Positions 46,012-54,901 of a DNA stretch of 64,000 nucleotides are shown here, piece by piece (the first letter of the stretch is position 1; each line of letters starts with the position of its first letter). The notes under the pieces were generated by a model, which saw only the letters and a program-made list of their open reading frames with translations, did no database searches and was not told where the DNA came from. Source of the stretch: Rhodovulum sulfidophilum DSM 1374 (GTDB lineage Bacteria > Pseudomonadota > Alphaproteobacteria > Rhodobacterales > Rhodobacteraceae); assembly GCF_001633165.1 (NCBI RefSeq), contig NZ_CP015418.1, positions 2,790,001 to 2,854,000 on the forward strand, given 5' to 3'. The translations under genes and the position numbers were made by a program.

Positions 46012-47355
46012 ATGATCCCGACCCGCGCCGATTTTCCGCCCGGTTTCCTGTTCGGAACCGCCACCTCGGCCTATCAGATCGAGGGCGCGGCCCAGGGCGG
46101 CGCCGGCCCCTGCCACTGGGACAGCTTCGCCGCCACGCCCGGCAATGTCGCGCATGGCGCGACCGGGGCACGGGCCTGCGATCACCTCACCCGCTACGAG
46201 GCCGATCTCGATCTGGTCGCAGCCGCAGGCTTCGACATCTACCGCTTCTCGACCTCCTGGCCGCGGGTGCTGCCCGAGGGGGCGGGGGCGCCGAATGCCG
46301 CCGGGCTCGACTTCTACGACCGGCTGGTCGACGCGACGCTGGCGCGGGGCTTGAAACCCGCGCTGACGCTCTATCACTGGGACCTGCCCTCGGCGCTGGC
46401 CGATCTGGGCGGCTGGGCCAATCGCGACACGGCGCTCCGCCTTGCCGATTTCGCGGCGCTGATGGCGGACAGGCTGGGCGACCGGGTCTGGTCCTGGGCC
46501 ACCGTCAACGAACCCTGGTGCGCGGGATGGCTCGCGCATTTCGAGGGCGGCCATGCGCCGGGCCTGCGCGACATCCGCGCCACCGCCCGGGCGATGCACC
46601 ACCTGGCGCTGGGCCACGGGCTGAGCCTCGCCGCGCTGCGCGCCTCCGGGGTCGGCGAGATCGGGATCGTGCTGAATTTCGAACCCGCCTTCCCGGCCGA
46701 ACCCGGCGAGGAAGCGCGTGCGGCGAGCCTGCGCTATGACGCGGTCTTCAACCGCTTCTTTCTGGGCGGCGTGACCCGCGGGCACTATCCCGAACCGGCG
46801 CTCGAGGGGCTCGGACCGCATCTGCCGCCGGGATGGCAGGCCGACATGGCGGCGATCTCGGCGCCGATCGACTGGCTCGGCGTGAATTATTACACCGTCA
46901 AGCGCATCGCCCATGCCCCCGGCCCCTGGCCCAACTGGGCCGAGAGGCCCGGGCCGGGGCGCAAGACCGACATGGGCTGGGAAATCGCGCCGATGGCCCT
47001 GCCGGACCTGTTGCGCTGGATCAGCGGCAGCCATACCGGCGATCTGCCGCTTTACGTGACCGAGAACGGCATGGCCGCGCCCGACGCCCTCGTCATGGGC
47101 AAGGACGGCCCCGAGATCCGCGACGAGGACCGCATCGCCTACCTGTCGAGCCATCTGGCCGCCGCGCGCGAGGCCATTGCCGGCGGGGTGCCGTTGAAGG
47201 GCTATATCATCTGGTCGCTGCTGGACAATTTCGAATGGGCCTTCGGCTATGACAGGCGCTTCGGCCTCGTCCATGTCGATTTCGAGAGCTTGCAGCGCAC
47301 CCCCAAGGCGTCCTACCACGCGCTGAGACGCATGCTGGAGGATGCCGCGCCGTGA
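46012..47355 (+). CDS. Family 1 beta-glucosidase
   Basis: A 447-aa GH1 enzyme that cleaves beta-glucosides in the cytoplasm. The N-terminal FLFGTATSAYQIEGA, the acid/base motif TVNEPWC near residue 165 and the nucleophile motif LYVTENGMA near 350 are all intact, with WSLLDNFEWAFGY at the end. GGAGG precedes the ATG. It shares a GTGA overlap with glucokinase and is divergent from aglEFGAK, so both sugar routes feed the same kinase. Confidence 0.95.
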   Translation: MIPTRADFPPGFLFGTATSAYQIEGAAQGGAGPCHWDSFAATPGNVAHGATGARACDHLTRYEADLDLVAAAGFDIYRFSTSWPRVLPEGAGAPNAAGLDFYDRLVDATLARGLKPALTLYHWDLPSALADLGGWANRDTALRLADFAALMADRLGDRVWSWATVNEPWCAGWLAHFEGGHAPGLRDIRATARAMHHLALGHGLSLAALRASGVGEIGIVLNFEPAFPAEPGEEARAASLRYDAVFNRFFLGGVTRGHYPEPALEGLGPHLPPGWQADMAAISAPIDWLGVNYYTVKRIAHAPGPWPNWAERPGPGRKTDMGWEIAPMALPDLLRWISGSHTGDLPLYVTENGMAAPDALVMGKDGPEIRDEDRIAYLSSHLAAAREAIAGGVPLKGYIIWSLLDNFEWAFGYDRRFGLVHVDFESLQRTPKASYHALRRMLEDAAP

Positions 47356-48293
47356 CATCGCTCGTTGCCGATATCGGGGGCACCAATACCCGTGTCGCTC
47401 TGGCCGAAGGGCCCGGTCTGATGCCGGATACGGTCCGGCGCTACCGCAATGCCGACCATGCCGACCTGACCGACGTGCTGACCGACTATCTGCGGGAAGC
47501 GGGCTCGCCCGAGATCGCGGGCGCCTGCGCGGCGCTGGCCGGGCCGGTCCGGCACGGGCGGGGGCGGCTGACCAATCTCGACTGGACGATCGAGGAAGCC
47601 GCCATCGCGCGGGTCAGCGGCACACCGCGGGTCAAGCTTCTGAACGATCTGGCCGCCCAGGGCCATGCGCTCGATCAGCTCGCGCCCGAGGCGCTGGTGC
47701 CGGTCCTGGACGGCCCCGCCCAGCCCGGCGCGACGCGGCTGGTGATCGGCATCGGCACCGGGTTCAACGCGGCGGCGGTGCATGCGCTGCCGGGCGGGCT
47801 GATGGTCGGCGAGGCCGAGGCGGGCCAGGTCTCGCTGCCGGTCGCCGATGCCGAGGCGCTGTCGCTGGCGCAATTCCTGGCCGGAGCCGACGGCTTCGCC
47901 GCGGTCGAAGAGGCGCTGTCGGGGCGCGGGCTCGGGCGCCTGTACGACTGGGCGACGGCCGGGGCCGGAACGCCACGCAAGCTGGACGGCCATGGCGTTC
48001 TGGCCGCGCTCGACACCGATCCCCAGGCGCTCCGGGCGGCCGAGACTTTCGTGCGGCTTCTGGGCACGGTCGCGGGCGATCTGGCGCTGCAGCATCTGCC
48101 CTATGGCGGGATCTACCTGATCGGCGGCATGGCCCGCGCGGTCACGCCCCATGCCGGGGCGATGGGCTTTGCCGGGACGTTCCGGCGCAAGGGCCGGTTC
48201 TCGGCGCTGATGGCCGAGTTCCGGGTCTCGACCGTGATCGACGATTTCGCGGCGCTGACCGGATGCGCAAGCTTTCTGGCAAGGACCGAGTGA
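47352..48293 (+). CDS. glk: Glucokinase
   Basis: A 313-aa ATP-dependent glucokinase of the bacterial Glk (ASKHA) family, with GTG start overlapping the glucosidase stop. The phosphate-1 motif is DIGGTNTRVAL (residues 7-17), the sugar-binding LLNDLAAQGHAL contains the catalytic Asp, and GIGTGFNAAAV and YLIGGMARAV form the adenosine site. It phosphorylates glucose released by AglA and the GH1 enzyme. Confidence 0.92.
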   Translation: MTSLVADIGGTNTRVALAEGPGLMPDTVRRYRNADHADLTDVLTDYLREAGSPEIAGACAALAGPVRHGRGRLTNLDWTIEEAAIARVSGTPRVKLLNDLAAQGHALDQLAPEALVPVLDGPAQPGATRLVIGIGTGFNAAAVHALPGGLMVGEAEAGQVSLPVADAEALSLAQFLAGADGFAAVEEALSGRGLGRLYDWATAGAGTPRKLDGHGVLAALDTDPQALRAAETFVRLLGTVAGDLALQHLPYGGIYLIGGMARAVTPHAGAMGFAGTFRRKGRFSALMAEFRVSTVIDDFAALTGCASFLARTE

Positions 48294-48377
48294 GACGACT
48301 GACCGCGTTTTCGCACCGGCACCGGGCAGGCGAAAAGACGGCGGGGTGGACAGGGTGAAGGAAAGGACCGAGGGGCC

Positions 48378-49481
48378 ATGAAGATCGACGGGACCCATTA
48401 TCGCTCCATCTGGCGCGAGGCCGATGGAACAGTGAAGATCATCGACCAGCGCTGGCTGCCGCACGAGCTGCGGATCGTGGCGCTGAGCAACCGGCAGGAT
48501 TTCGCCTCGGCGATCCGCGACATGTGGGTCCGGGGCGCGCCGCTGATCGGGGCCACGGCCGCCTATGGGGTGGCAGTGCAGATGGCCCATGACGCCTCGG
48601 ACGCGGCGCTGGCCGAGACCTGGGAGGTGCTGCACGCCACCCGGCCGACCGCGATCAACCTGCGCTGGGCGCTTGACGAGATGACACGGGTGCTGAAACC
48701 GCTGGCCCCGGCCGACCGCGCCGAGGCCGCCTTCCGCCGCGCCGCCGAGATCTGCGACGAGGATGTCGAGATCAACCGGCAGATCGGGCTGAACGGGCTC
48801 GAGCTGATCCGCGCCATCGCCGAGCGGAAGGGCGGCAGGCGGGTCAATGTGCTGACCCATTGCAATGCGGGCTGGCTGGCCACGGTCGACTGGGGCACCG
48901 CGACCTCGCCGATCTATCACGCGCTCGAGGCCGGCATCGATGTCCATGTCTTCGTCGACGAGACCCGGCCCCGCAACCAGGGCGCCCAGCTCACCGCCTG
49001 GGAGATGAACCATCACGGTGTCAGCCATGATCTGATCGTCGACAATGCCGGCGGCCACCTGATGCAGCATGGCGAGATCGACCTCTGCATCGTCGGCACC
49101 GACCGCACCACGGCGCAGGGCGATGTCTGCAACAAGATCGGCACCTATCTGAAGGCCCTGGCCGCGAAGGACAACGGCGTGCCCTTCTACGTGGCCCTGC
49201 CCTCGCCCACCATCGACTGGACGGTGCGCGACGGGGTGAAGGAGATCCCGATCGAGGAACGCGACGGCGGAGAAGTCACCCATGTCCAGGGCCGGATGCC
49301 GGGCGGCGTGGTCGGGCTGGTGCAGATCTCGCCCGATGGCACGCCCGCGCGCAACCCGGCCTTCGACGTGACGCCCGCACGGCTGGTCTCGGGGCTGATC
49401 ACCGAGCGCGGCGTGGCCGAGGCCAGCGCCGAGGGCCTGGCGCGCCTCTTTCCCGAACGCGCGGCGCTGAAGGTGGGCTGA
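48378..49481 (+). CDS. mtnA: Methylthioribose-1-phosphate isomerase MtnA
   Basis: A 367-aa eIF2B-related isomerase that converts methylthioribose 1-phosphate to methylthioribulose 1-phosphate. The signature [16 protein letters not shown], the catalytic cysteine region [18 protein letters not shown] and the catalytic Asp in [20 protein letters not shown] are present, with the related [16 protein letters not shown] loop. In many bacteria it serves methionine salvage; in Rhodospirillum-type organisms MtnA also works in MTA-isoprenoid or DHAP shunts. No other salvage gene is adjacent. A strong terminator follows. Confidence 0.95.
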   Translation: MKIDGTHYRSIWREADGTVKIIDQRWLPHELRIVALSNRQDFASAIRDMWVRGAPLIGATAAYGVAVQMAHDASDAALAETWEVLHATRPTAINLRWALDEMTRVLKPLAPADRAEAAFRRAAEICDEDVEINRQIGLNGLELIRAIAERKGGRRVNVLTHCNAGWLATVDWGTATSPIYHALEAGIDVHVFVDETRPRNQGAQLTAWEMNHHGVSHDLIVDNAGGHLMQHGEIDLCIVGTDRTTAQGDVCNKIGTYLKALAAKDNGVPFYVALPSPTIDWTVRDGVKEIPIEERDGGEVTHVQGRMPGGVVGLVQISPDGTPARNPAFDVTPARLVSGLITERGVAEASAEGLARLFPERAALKVG

Positions 49482-49507
49482 GCCCCCGCCGCAACCGCGT
49501 TTCCCTG

Positions 49508-49544
49508 CAGGGGCGTGCCGGTCTGGCGCGCCCCTGTTTCGTTT
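49508..49544 (+). terminator. Intrinsic terminator of mtnA
   Basis: CAGGGGCGTGCC (49508-49519) pairs with GGCGCGCCCCTG (49525-49536), 12 bp with one wobble and a 5-nt loop, followed by TTTCGTTT. This is the most convincing rho-independent terminator in the window. Confidence 0.8.
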
Positions 49545-49791
49545 CGGCGTGGCGCCGAAGGGGCGGCCCCGGGGCAGTCGGGGCCAGTCGCGGGGCGGCC
49601 CGACGTTTATCCGAGAGAAAAACTCAGGTTGACTTATCCGAGCATTTTCGTCAGCTTTCTAGCCAACGCGAACACCGACCCGAACCCACCTGACGGAAGG
49701 CCCGGGCATTCTGACCGACCAGGACATGACGGTACAGGCAGGGCGGGTCAGCCCGGCTCCGGCCTGGCCGGATGCTGAGGAGAACCGACAG
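49545..49791 (+). promoter_or_regulatory. Promoter region of the iron locus with repeated TTATCCGAG
   Basis: The gap before the iron locus contains TTATCCGAG twice (49607-49615 and 49634-49642), 27 bp apart, in a short AT-richer patch; the second is preceded by TTGACT, a possible -35. The reverse complement of the first (TGAG, T-rich run, CTCGGATAAA) resembles the Iron-Rhodo-box described upstream of iron genes in Rhodobacterales, as I recall that motif. Iron-dependent control of the downstream genes is inferred. Confidence 0.45.
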
Positions 49792-50292
49792 ATGAATGCC
49801 GATCCAAATCGCCGCGGCAGCGCCGCCGTGGGCTTTCTCGACGATCTTGATCCGGTGGAGGCGGGCGCGGTGCGCTGTCTCCGGCTCTGGGCCGATGGCG
49901 ACGACGCGCAGGAGCGTCTGCGCAGCGAGTTCTCGGACCGGCTCGGGCCGCGTCAGGGCAGCGATGCGGCCGACAGCCTGCACATGATCTGTTCGCTCTG
50001 CGCCATGTATGGCCGACGGCCGCTGATGCGGCACTCGGCCTCCTGCCCCTGCCTGGGGGCAGACGAATCCTGTTTTGCAACCTTTGTCGCCGCCGCCGGC
50101 GCGGGAGATCGCGAAGATGCGATGCTGATGGCGACGATGCTGGTCCGGGCCGACATGGCGCCGGGCCTGGTCGATCCGGCGGCGCGGCTGGCGATGGCGC
50201 TCCGGCGCCTCGCGCTTGCCGCGGTATCGGCCCGAAGGGCGCCCGACAGCGCCCCGAACGTCCGGCCCTCGCGCCGGGCAACACTGCACTGA
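49792..50292 (+). CDS. Cys-rich protein of unknown function heading the iron locus
   Basis: A 166-aa protein without signal peptide or membrane helix, so cytoplasmic. Its centre holds a cysteine cluster, HMICSLC (Cys67, Cys70) and HSASCPCLGADESC (Cys85, Cys87, Cys94), with an additional Cys29 and flanking histidines; this looks like a metal or Fe-S site. A helical part follows (EDAMLMATMLVRADMAP). The ATG at 49792 has GAGGAGA upstream. It is 32 bp before the imelysin gene and is the first gene after the putative iron-responsive promoter. I do not recognise a characterised family; a role in iron sensing or handling is inference. Confidence 0.72.
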   Translation: MNADPNRRGSAAVGFLDDLDPVEAGAVRCLRLWADGDDAQERLRSEFSDRLGPRQGSDAADSLHMICSLCAMYGRRPLMRHSASCPCLGADESCFATFVAAAGAGDREDAMLMATMLVRADMAPGLVDPAARLAMALRRLALAAVSARRAPDSAPNVRPSRRATLH

Positions 50293-50324
50293 CGCAAGAC
50301 CCGAAGACAGAAGGAAGGGAACGC

Positions 50325-51596
50325 ATGACGAAACCGACGCTCGCCACCTGCACGCTGGCCATGGGACTGGCCGGGACGGCAGCCCTGGCCGACGCCCCGG
50401 CCCCGGATGCGGTGCTGTCCACCTATGCCGACATCGCCGCCGCCACCTATGGCGATGCGCTGACCGGCGCCGAGCGGCTGCAAAAGGCGGTGGACGCGCT
50501 GGTCGCCGAGCCCTCGCCGCAGGCGCTCGACGCCGCGCGCCGCGCCTGGCTGGCCGCCCGCGTTCCCTATCAGCAAAGCGAGGCCTTCCGCTTCGGCAAC
50601 CCGATCGTCGATGACTGGGAGGGCAAGGTGAATGCCTGGCCGCTCGACGAGGGGCTGATCGACTATGTCGATGCCGGCTATGGCGGCGCGACCGACGAGA
50701 ACCCGCTGGCCGCGATCAACGTCATCGCCTCGCCGAGCTTCGAGATCGCGGGCGAGACCGTCGACGCCTCGGAGATCACCCCCGAATTGCTGGCCGAGAC
50801 GCTGCATGAGGCCGACGGGATCGAGGCCAATGTCGCGACCGGCTATCACGCCATCGAATTCCTGCTTTGGGGCCAGGATCTGAACGGCACCGACGCGGGC
50901 GCGGGCCAGCGGTCCTGGACCGATTATGCCGAGGGCGAGGCCTGCACCAACGACAATTGCGACCGGCGCGGCGCCTATCTCAAGGCCGCGACCGACCTTC
51001 TGGTCTCCGATCTCGGCTGGATGGTGGCGCAATGGCAAGAGGGCGGCGAGGCCCGCGAGGCGGTGATGGCCGATAGCGCGGCCGGGCTTTCGGCGATCCT
51101 GACCGGCATGGGCAGCCTGTCCTATGGCGAGCAGGCCGGCGAGCGGATGCGCCTCGGGCTGATGCTGAACGACCCCGAGGAAGAGCATGACTGCTTCTCG
51201 GACAACACCCATAACAGCCATTACTATGACGGGCTGGGCATCCGGAACGTCTATCTGGGCAGCTATACCCGGATCGACGGCACCGAGGTCTCGGGGCCCT
51301 CGGTCTCGGATCTGGTCGCGGCGAAGGATGCCGATCTCGACGCCGAGATGAAGATGAAGCTCGACACCACCATGGCCGCGCTTGCCCGGCTGAAGACCGC
51401 CGCCGAGGCGGGCTTTGCCTATGACCAGATGCTGGCCCGCGGCAACGAGGCCGGCGAGGCGCTGATCATGGGCGGCGTGAACGGGCTGGTCGCCCAGACC
51501 GCCAGCATCGAGCGCGTGGTCGAGGCGCTCGGCGTCGGCGGGGTCTCGGTCGAGGGCTCGGACAGCCTCGACAACCCGACCGCCGTTTTCCAGTGA
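50325..51596 (+). CDS. Imelysin-family iron-regulated periplasmic protein
   Basis: A 423-aa imelysin (IrpA/ICMP-like) protein with a signal peptide ending ALA (residues 1-24). The hallmark GxHxxE is present as GYHAIEFLLWGQD, and NTHNSHYYD and a second helical bundle complete the fold. Imelysins are iron-regulated surface or periplasmic proteins probably involved in iron uptake. AAGGAAGGG precedes the ATG. It leads the bfd-bfr-DUF1111-imelysin-DUF1513 series. Confidence 0.92.
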   Translation: MTKPTLATCTLAMGLAGTAALADAPAPDAVLSTYADIAAATYGDALTGAERLQKAVDALVAEPSPQALDAARRAWLAARVPYQQSEAFRFGNPIVDDWEGKVNAWPLDEGLIDYVDAGYGGATDENPLAAINVIASPSFEIAGETVDASEITPELLAETLHEADGIEANVATGYHAIEFLLWGQDLNGTDAGAGQRSWTDYAEGEACTNDNCDRRGAYLKAATDLLVSDLGWMVAQWQEGGEAREAVMADSAAGLSAILTGMGSLSYGEQAGERMRLGLMLNDPEEEHDCFSDNTHNSHYYDGLGIRNVYLGSYTRIDGTEVSGPSVSDLVAAKDADLDAEMKMKLDTTMAALARLKTAAEAGFAYDQMLARGNEAGEALIMGGVNGLVAQTASIERVVEALGVGGVSVEGSDSLDNPTAVFQ

Positions 51597-51605
51597 GGTT
51601 CTGAC

Positions 51606-51633
51606 CCCGGGGCCCCGTTCGCGGGGCCCCGGG
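51606..51633 (+). other. Very stable stem-loop with TTCG loop after the imelysin gene
   Basis: CCCGGGGCCCCG (51606-51617) pairs perfectly with CGGGGCCCCGGG (51622-51633) around a TTCG loop. There is no T tract. It lies 9 bp after the stop and upstream of the bfd ribosome site, so it may protect the imelysin message or reduce read-through into bfd. Confidence 0.6.
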
Positions 51634-51655
51634 CCTTCCTGAAGGAGCCCCCCGC

Positions 51656-51931
51656 ATGATCGTCTGTCACTGCCAGTGCATCACCGATCACGACATCAAC
51701 GCCGCCATCGACTGGATGCGGGCGTCGGATCCCAAGACCATCGTCACCCCTGGCAAGGTATTCCGTTCGCTCGGCAAACGTGCCGACTGCGGCGACTGCA
51801 TGACTCTCTTCCTAGACACGATGCGCGCAAACGCTAATCTTGAGGTTCCACCGGACCTACAGAACCTCAGGCCCCAGCATCGAAAGGACAAGACCTCATG
51901 CAAGGCGACCCCAAGGTCATCGAATACCTGA
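51656..51931 (+). CDS. bfd: Bacterioferritin-associated ferredoxin
   Basis: A 91-aa Bfd-type [2Fe-2S] protein. Cluster ligands are Cys4 and Cys6 (IVCHCQC) and Cys45 and Cys48 (ADCGDC). It reduces stored ferric iron so that it leaves bacterioferritin. The spacing between the pairs and the C-terminal tail (from residue 60) are longer than usual, and the tail overlaps bfr by 34 bp. GGAG precedes the ATG. Location before bfr confirms the role. Confidence 0.9.
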   Translation: MIVCHCQCITDHDINAAIDWMRASDPKTIVTPGKVFRSLGKRADCGDCMTLFLDTMRANANLEVPPDLQNLRPQHRKDKTSCKATPRSSNT

Positions 51932-52383
51932 ACAGCGCGCTCCGCAGCGAACTCACCGCCATCAGCCAGTACTGGCTTCACTACCGTCTGCAGGATGACT
52001 GGGGGCTCGGCCACATGGCCAAGAAGAGCCGCGAGGAAAGCATCGAAGAGATGAACCACGCCGACAAGCTGATGGCGCGGATCCTGTTCCTCGAAGGCCA
52101 CCCGAACCTGCAGAAGCTCGACCCGCTCCGGATCGGGCAGACCCCCAAGGAGACCCTCGAATGCGATCTGGCCGCCGAACAGGATGCCCGTGCGCTTTAC
52201 AAGGAAGCGCGGGAATACTGCGCCGAGGTCGGCGATCATGTCACCAAGGAGCTGTTCGATGAGCTTCTGGCCGATGAGGAAGGCCATATCGACTTCCTGG
52301 AAACCCAGCTCGACCTTTACGGCCGTGTCGGTGACGAGAATTACGCGCTGCTCAACGCCTCGAAGATGGACGAGGCCGGGTAA
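51898..52383 (+). CDS. bfr: Bacterioferritin
   Basis: A 161-aa haem-containing ferritin. All ferroxidase ligands are visible: Glu18, Glu51, His54, Glu94, Glu127 and His130, and Met52 for the inter-subunit haem ([10 protein letters not shown]). It oxidises and stores iron as a 24-mer. AAAGGA stands before the ATG, which lies inside the 3' end of bfd. Confidence 0.96.
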   Translation: MQGDPKVIEYLNSALRSELTAISQYWLHYRLQDDWGLGHMAKKSREESIEEMNHADKLMARILFLEGHPNLQKLDPLRIGQTPKETLECDLAAEQDARALYKEAREYCAEVGDHVTKELFDELLADEEGHIDFLETQLDLYGRVGDENYALLNASKMDEAG

Positions 52384-53881
52384 GGCCGCCCTTCTCGGGA
52401 TCTGGATGGGGTCGGCGGCCGTCGCCGGCCCCCTGACCCAGGTGGTCACCGGCCCGGCTCTGTCCCCCCTGCCTTTCACCGCCCTGCCCTTCACCGCCGC
52501 CGAACAGGCCCGCATCGCACAGGCAACCGCCCTGCCGCGCGATTTCACGCGCCCGCAGCCCTTCGAGGCGCTGGCAGGCGGGGCGGGCACGGTCGCGGGG
52601 GCGGCGGCCTTCTCTTCGCCGCTGGCAAACCTGCCCCCGGGCGAGGGGCTCGACTTTCGCGGCGGGCAGGCGCTTTTCGACCGCGGCTGGGTCTCGGCCC
52701 CCGCCTCGACCATCGCCTCGGACGGGCTCGGGCCACTGTTCAACGCGCGCTCCTGCCTGGCCTGCCATCCGGGCGGCGGCCGCGGCGCGGCGCCTGCGGG
52801 CCCCGGAGACCTGCCCGCAGCACTTATGCTTCAGCTCGGGGTCCCCGACCCGGCCGCCATCGAGGGCTATCTGAGCGCGCATCCCGACCCGGTCTATGGC
52901 CGCCAGATCCAGCCGCTGGGCCTGCCCGGGCAAACCGCCGAAGGCCGCCCCCGGGTCGCCTATGACGAGATCGCGGTCACGCTGTCCGAGGGCGAAAGCG
53001 CGACTCTGCGCCGGCCCCGCTATGAGCTGGCCGAGCCCGGTTTCGGCCCGCTGGACGAGGCCACCGTCATCAGCCCGCGCATCGCGCCCGGGCTGGCCGG
53101 GCTGGGGCTGCTCGAGGCGATCCCCGAACAGGCGATCCTTGCGCTGGCCGATCCCGATGATGCCGATGGCGACGGCATTTCCGGGCGGGCCAGTCTGCTG
53201 CCCGGCCCCGGGGGCCAGCCGGTCTTGGGCCGCTTCGGCTGGACCGCCGCGCAGCCGACGCTTCAGGCCCAGATCGCCCATGCCTTCGCCCATGACATCG
53301 GGCTGAGCTCGCCGCTTTACCCTTCGGGCCATGGCGACTGCACCCCGGTCCAGACCGGTTGCCGCGCCGCGCCCGATGGCGGCGATCCCGAACAGGACGG
53401 CTTCGAGATCTCGGCCACCGCGCTCGATCTGGTGACCCGGCATGCCCGCCATACCGCCGTGCCGGCCCGGCGCGACGCGGATGCGCCCGAGGTGCTGGCG
53501 GGCAAGAAGCTGTTCCACGATACCGGCTGCGCCGCCTGTCACCGCCCCGCCTTCGTCACCCGCCGCCTGCCCGAGGCGCCCGCGCTGAGCTTTCAGCTGA
53601 TCTGGCCCCATACCGATCTTCTGCTCCATGACATGGGCGAGGGTCTGGCCGGGGGCGGTGCCGGGGCCTCGGGGCGGGAATGGCGCACGCCGCCGCTCTG
53701 GGGTCTGGGGCTGGCCCGTGCGCTGGAACCGCAGGCGGGCTATCTGCATGACGGCCGCGCCCGGACCCTGCTTGAAGCCGTGCTCTGGCATGGTGGCGAG
53801 GCCGCCCCCGCCCGCGACCGGGTCGCGACGATGCCCGCCAGCGACCGTGCCGCCCTGATCCGTTTCCTGGAGAGCCTATGA
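52325..53881 (+). CDS. DUF1111 di-heme c-type cytochrome, thiol-oxidoreductase-like
   Basis: About 518 residues with two c-type haem motifs, CLACH near residue 145 and CAACH near 400. The family (DUF1111, related to di-haem peroxidases) regularly accompanies imelysin genes and is called thiol oxidoreductase, though its activity is unproved. A signal peptide is evident ([20 protein letters not shown]). The start is uncertain: a GTG at 52325 inside bfr gives a full signal, whereas the next in-frame ATG (52406) would cut it. The 3' end overlaps the second imelysin gene in ATGA. Confidence 0.85.
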   Translation: MSVTRITRCSTPRRWTRPGKAALLGIWMGSAAVAGPLTQVVTGPALSPLPFTALPFTAAEQARIAQATALPRDFTRPQPFEALAGGAGTVAGAAAFSSPLANLPPGEGLDFRGGQALFDRGWVSAPASTIASDGLGPLFNARSCLACHPGGGRGAAPAGPGDLPAALMLQLGVPDPAAIEGYLSAHPDPVYGRQIQPLGLPGQTAEGRPRVAYDEIAVTLSEGESATLRRPRYELAEPGFGPLDEATVISPRIAPGLAGLGLLEAIPEQAILALADPDDADGDGISGRASLLPGPGGQPVLGRFGWTAAQPTLQAQIAHAFAHDIGLSSPLYPSGHGDCTPVQTGCRAAPDGGDPEQDGFEISATALDLVTRHARHTAVPARRDADAPEVLAGKKLFHDTGCAACHRPAFVTRRLPEAPALSFQLIWPHTDLLLHDMGEGLAGGGAGASGREWRTPPLWGLGLARALEPQAGYLHDGRARTLLEAVLWHGGEAAPARDRVATMPASDRAALIRFLESL

Positions 53882-54900
53882 TCCGAAGAACCGTCCTTGC
53901 CTTCGCGCTGGCGCTCGGCGCCACCCCCTTGGCCAGCCCTCTCGCTGCCGCGCCCGCCGATATTGCCGATGCGGTGATCGACCGCCATGTGCTGCCCGGT
54001 TTCGCCCGGTTCGAAGCCTCGACCGCCAAGCTGCAAGCCGCGGCCGAGGCCGATTGCGATCCCGGCTCCGAGCCGCTTCGCGCCGCCTGGAACGAGGCCT
54101 TCGATGCCTGGCTTGCGGTCAGCCATCTGCGGCTCGGCCCGACCGAGACCGACAATCGCGCCTTCGCGCTGGCCTTCTGGCCCGACTCGCGCGGGATGAC
54201 GCCGAGGACCCTGTCCGGGCTGATCGCCGATGCCGATCCGGTGGTGGAAAGCGAAGCGGACTTCGCCACCGTCTCGGTCGCGGCGCGGGGCTTCTACGCG
54301 CTCGAATACCTGCTTTACGATCCGGATTTCGCCGAGGCCTCGCCCTATGGCTGTGCCCTGATCCGGGCCGAGGCGCGCGACATCCATGCCCTCGCGTCCG
54401 CGATCCTGGCCGACTGGCAGAACGGCTATGCCGATCTGATGCGCAACCCCGGCCCCGGCACGCCCTACAAGACCGACAAGGAGGTGCTCAAGGCCTTCTT
54501 CACCGCGCTTCATGAGGGGCTGCAGGTCGATGTCGATCTGAGGCTCGGCCGTCCGCTCGGCACCTTCGAGCGGCCGCGCCCGAGCAGGGCCGAAAGCCGG
54601 CGCTCGGGCCGGTCGCTGCATAATGTGACGGTGACGCTGGCGGCGATGCGCGAGCTGGCGATGCTGATGGCCTCGGAAGACCCGGCCAGCGCCGCCGCGC
54701 TGACCGCCGATTTCGACCGGGCCGACCGGGTCGCGGCCGATCTGGACGATCCGGTCTTTGCCGGGGTGACGACGCCGCAGGGGCGGCTGAGGGTCGAGAT
54801 CCTGCAACAGGCGATCCACGAGATCGCCGAGGAAAGCCGGGCCAGCCTCGGCCCCGCGCTTGGCGTCGCCGCCGGGTTCAATTCGAGAGACGGAGACTGA
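53878..54900 (+). CDS. Second imelysin-family protein with altered metal motif
   Basis: A 340-aa exported helical-bundle protein with signal peptide [19 protein letters not shown]. It belongs to the imelysin/EfeO-like group found with DUF1111 genes. The motif position reads GFYALEYLLY, so the histidine of GxHxxE is replaced by tyrosine while the glutamate stays. It starts in an ATGA overlap with the di-haem gene and runs to one base before the DUF1513 start. Iron transport is inferred from context. Confidence 0.85.
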   Translation: MIRRTVLAFALALGATPLASPLAAAPADIADAVIDRHVLPGFARFEASTAKLQAAAEADCDPGSEPLRAAWNEAFDAWLAVSHLRLGPTETDNRAFALAFWPDSRGMTPRTLSGLIADADPVVESEADFATVSVAARGFYALEYLLYDPDFAEASPYGCALIRAEARDIHALASAILADWQNGYADLMRNPGPGTPYKTDKEVLKAFFTALHEGLQVDVDLRLGRPLGTFERPRPSRAESRRSGRSLHNVTVTLAAMRELAMLMASEDPASAAALTADFDRADRVAADLDDPVFAGVTTPQGRLRVEILQQAIHEIAEESRASLGPALGVAAGFNSRDGD

Positions 54901-54901
54901 C

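Noticed and set aside
45634..47358. A 574-codon minus-strand frame opposite the beta-glucosidase
   Set aside because: The plus strand encodes an intact GH1 enzyme; the antisense product has no known motif.
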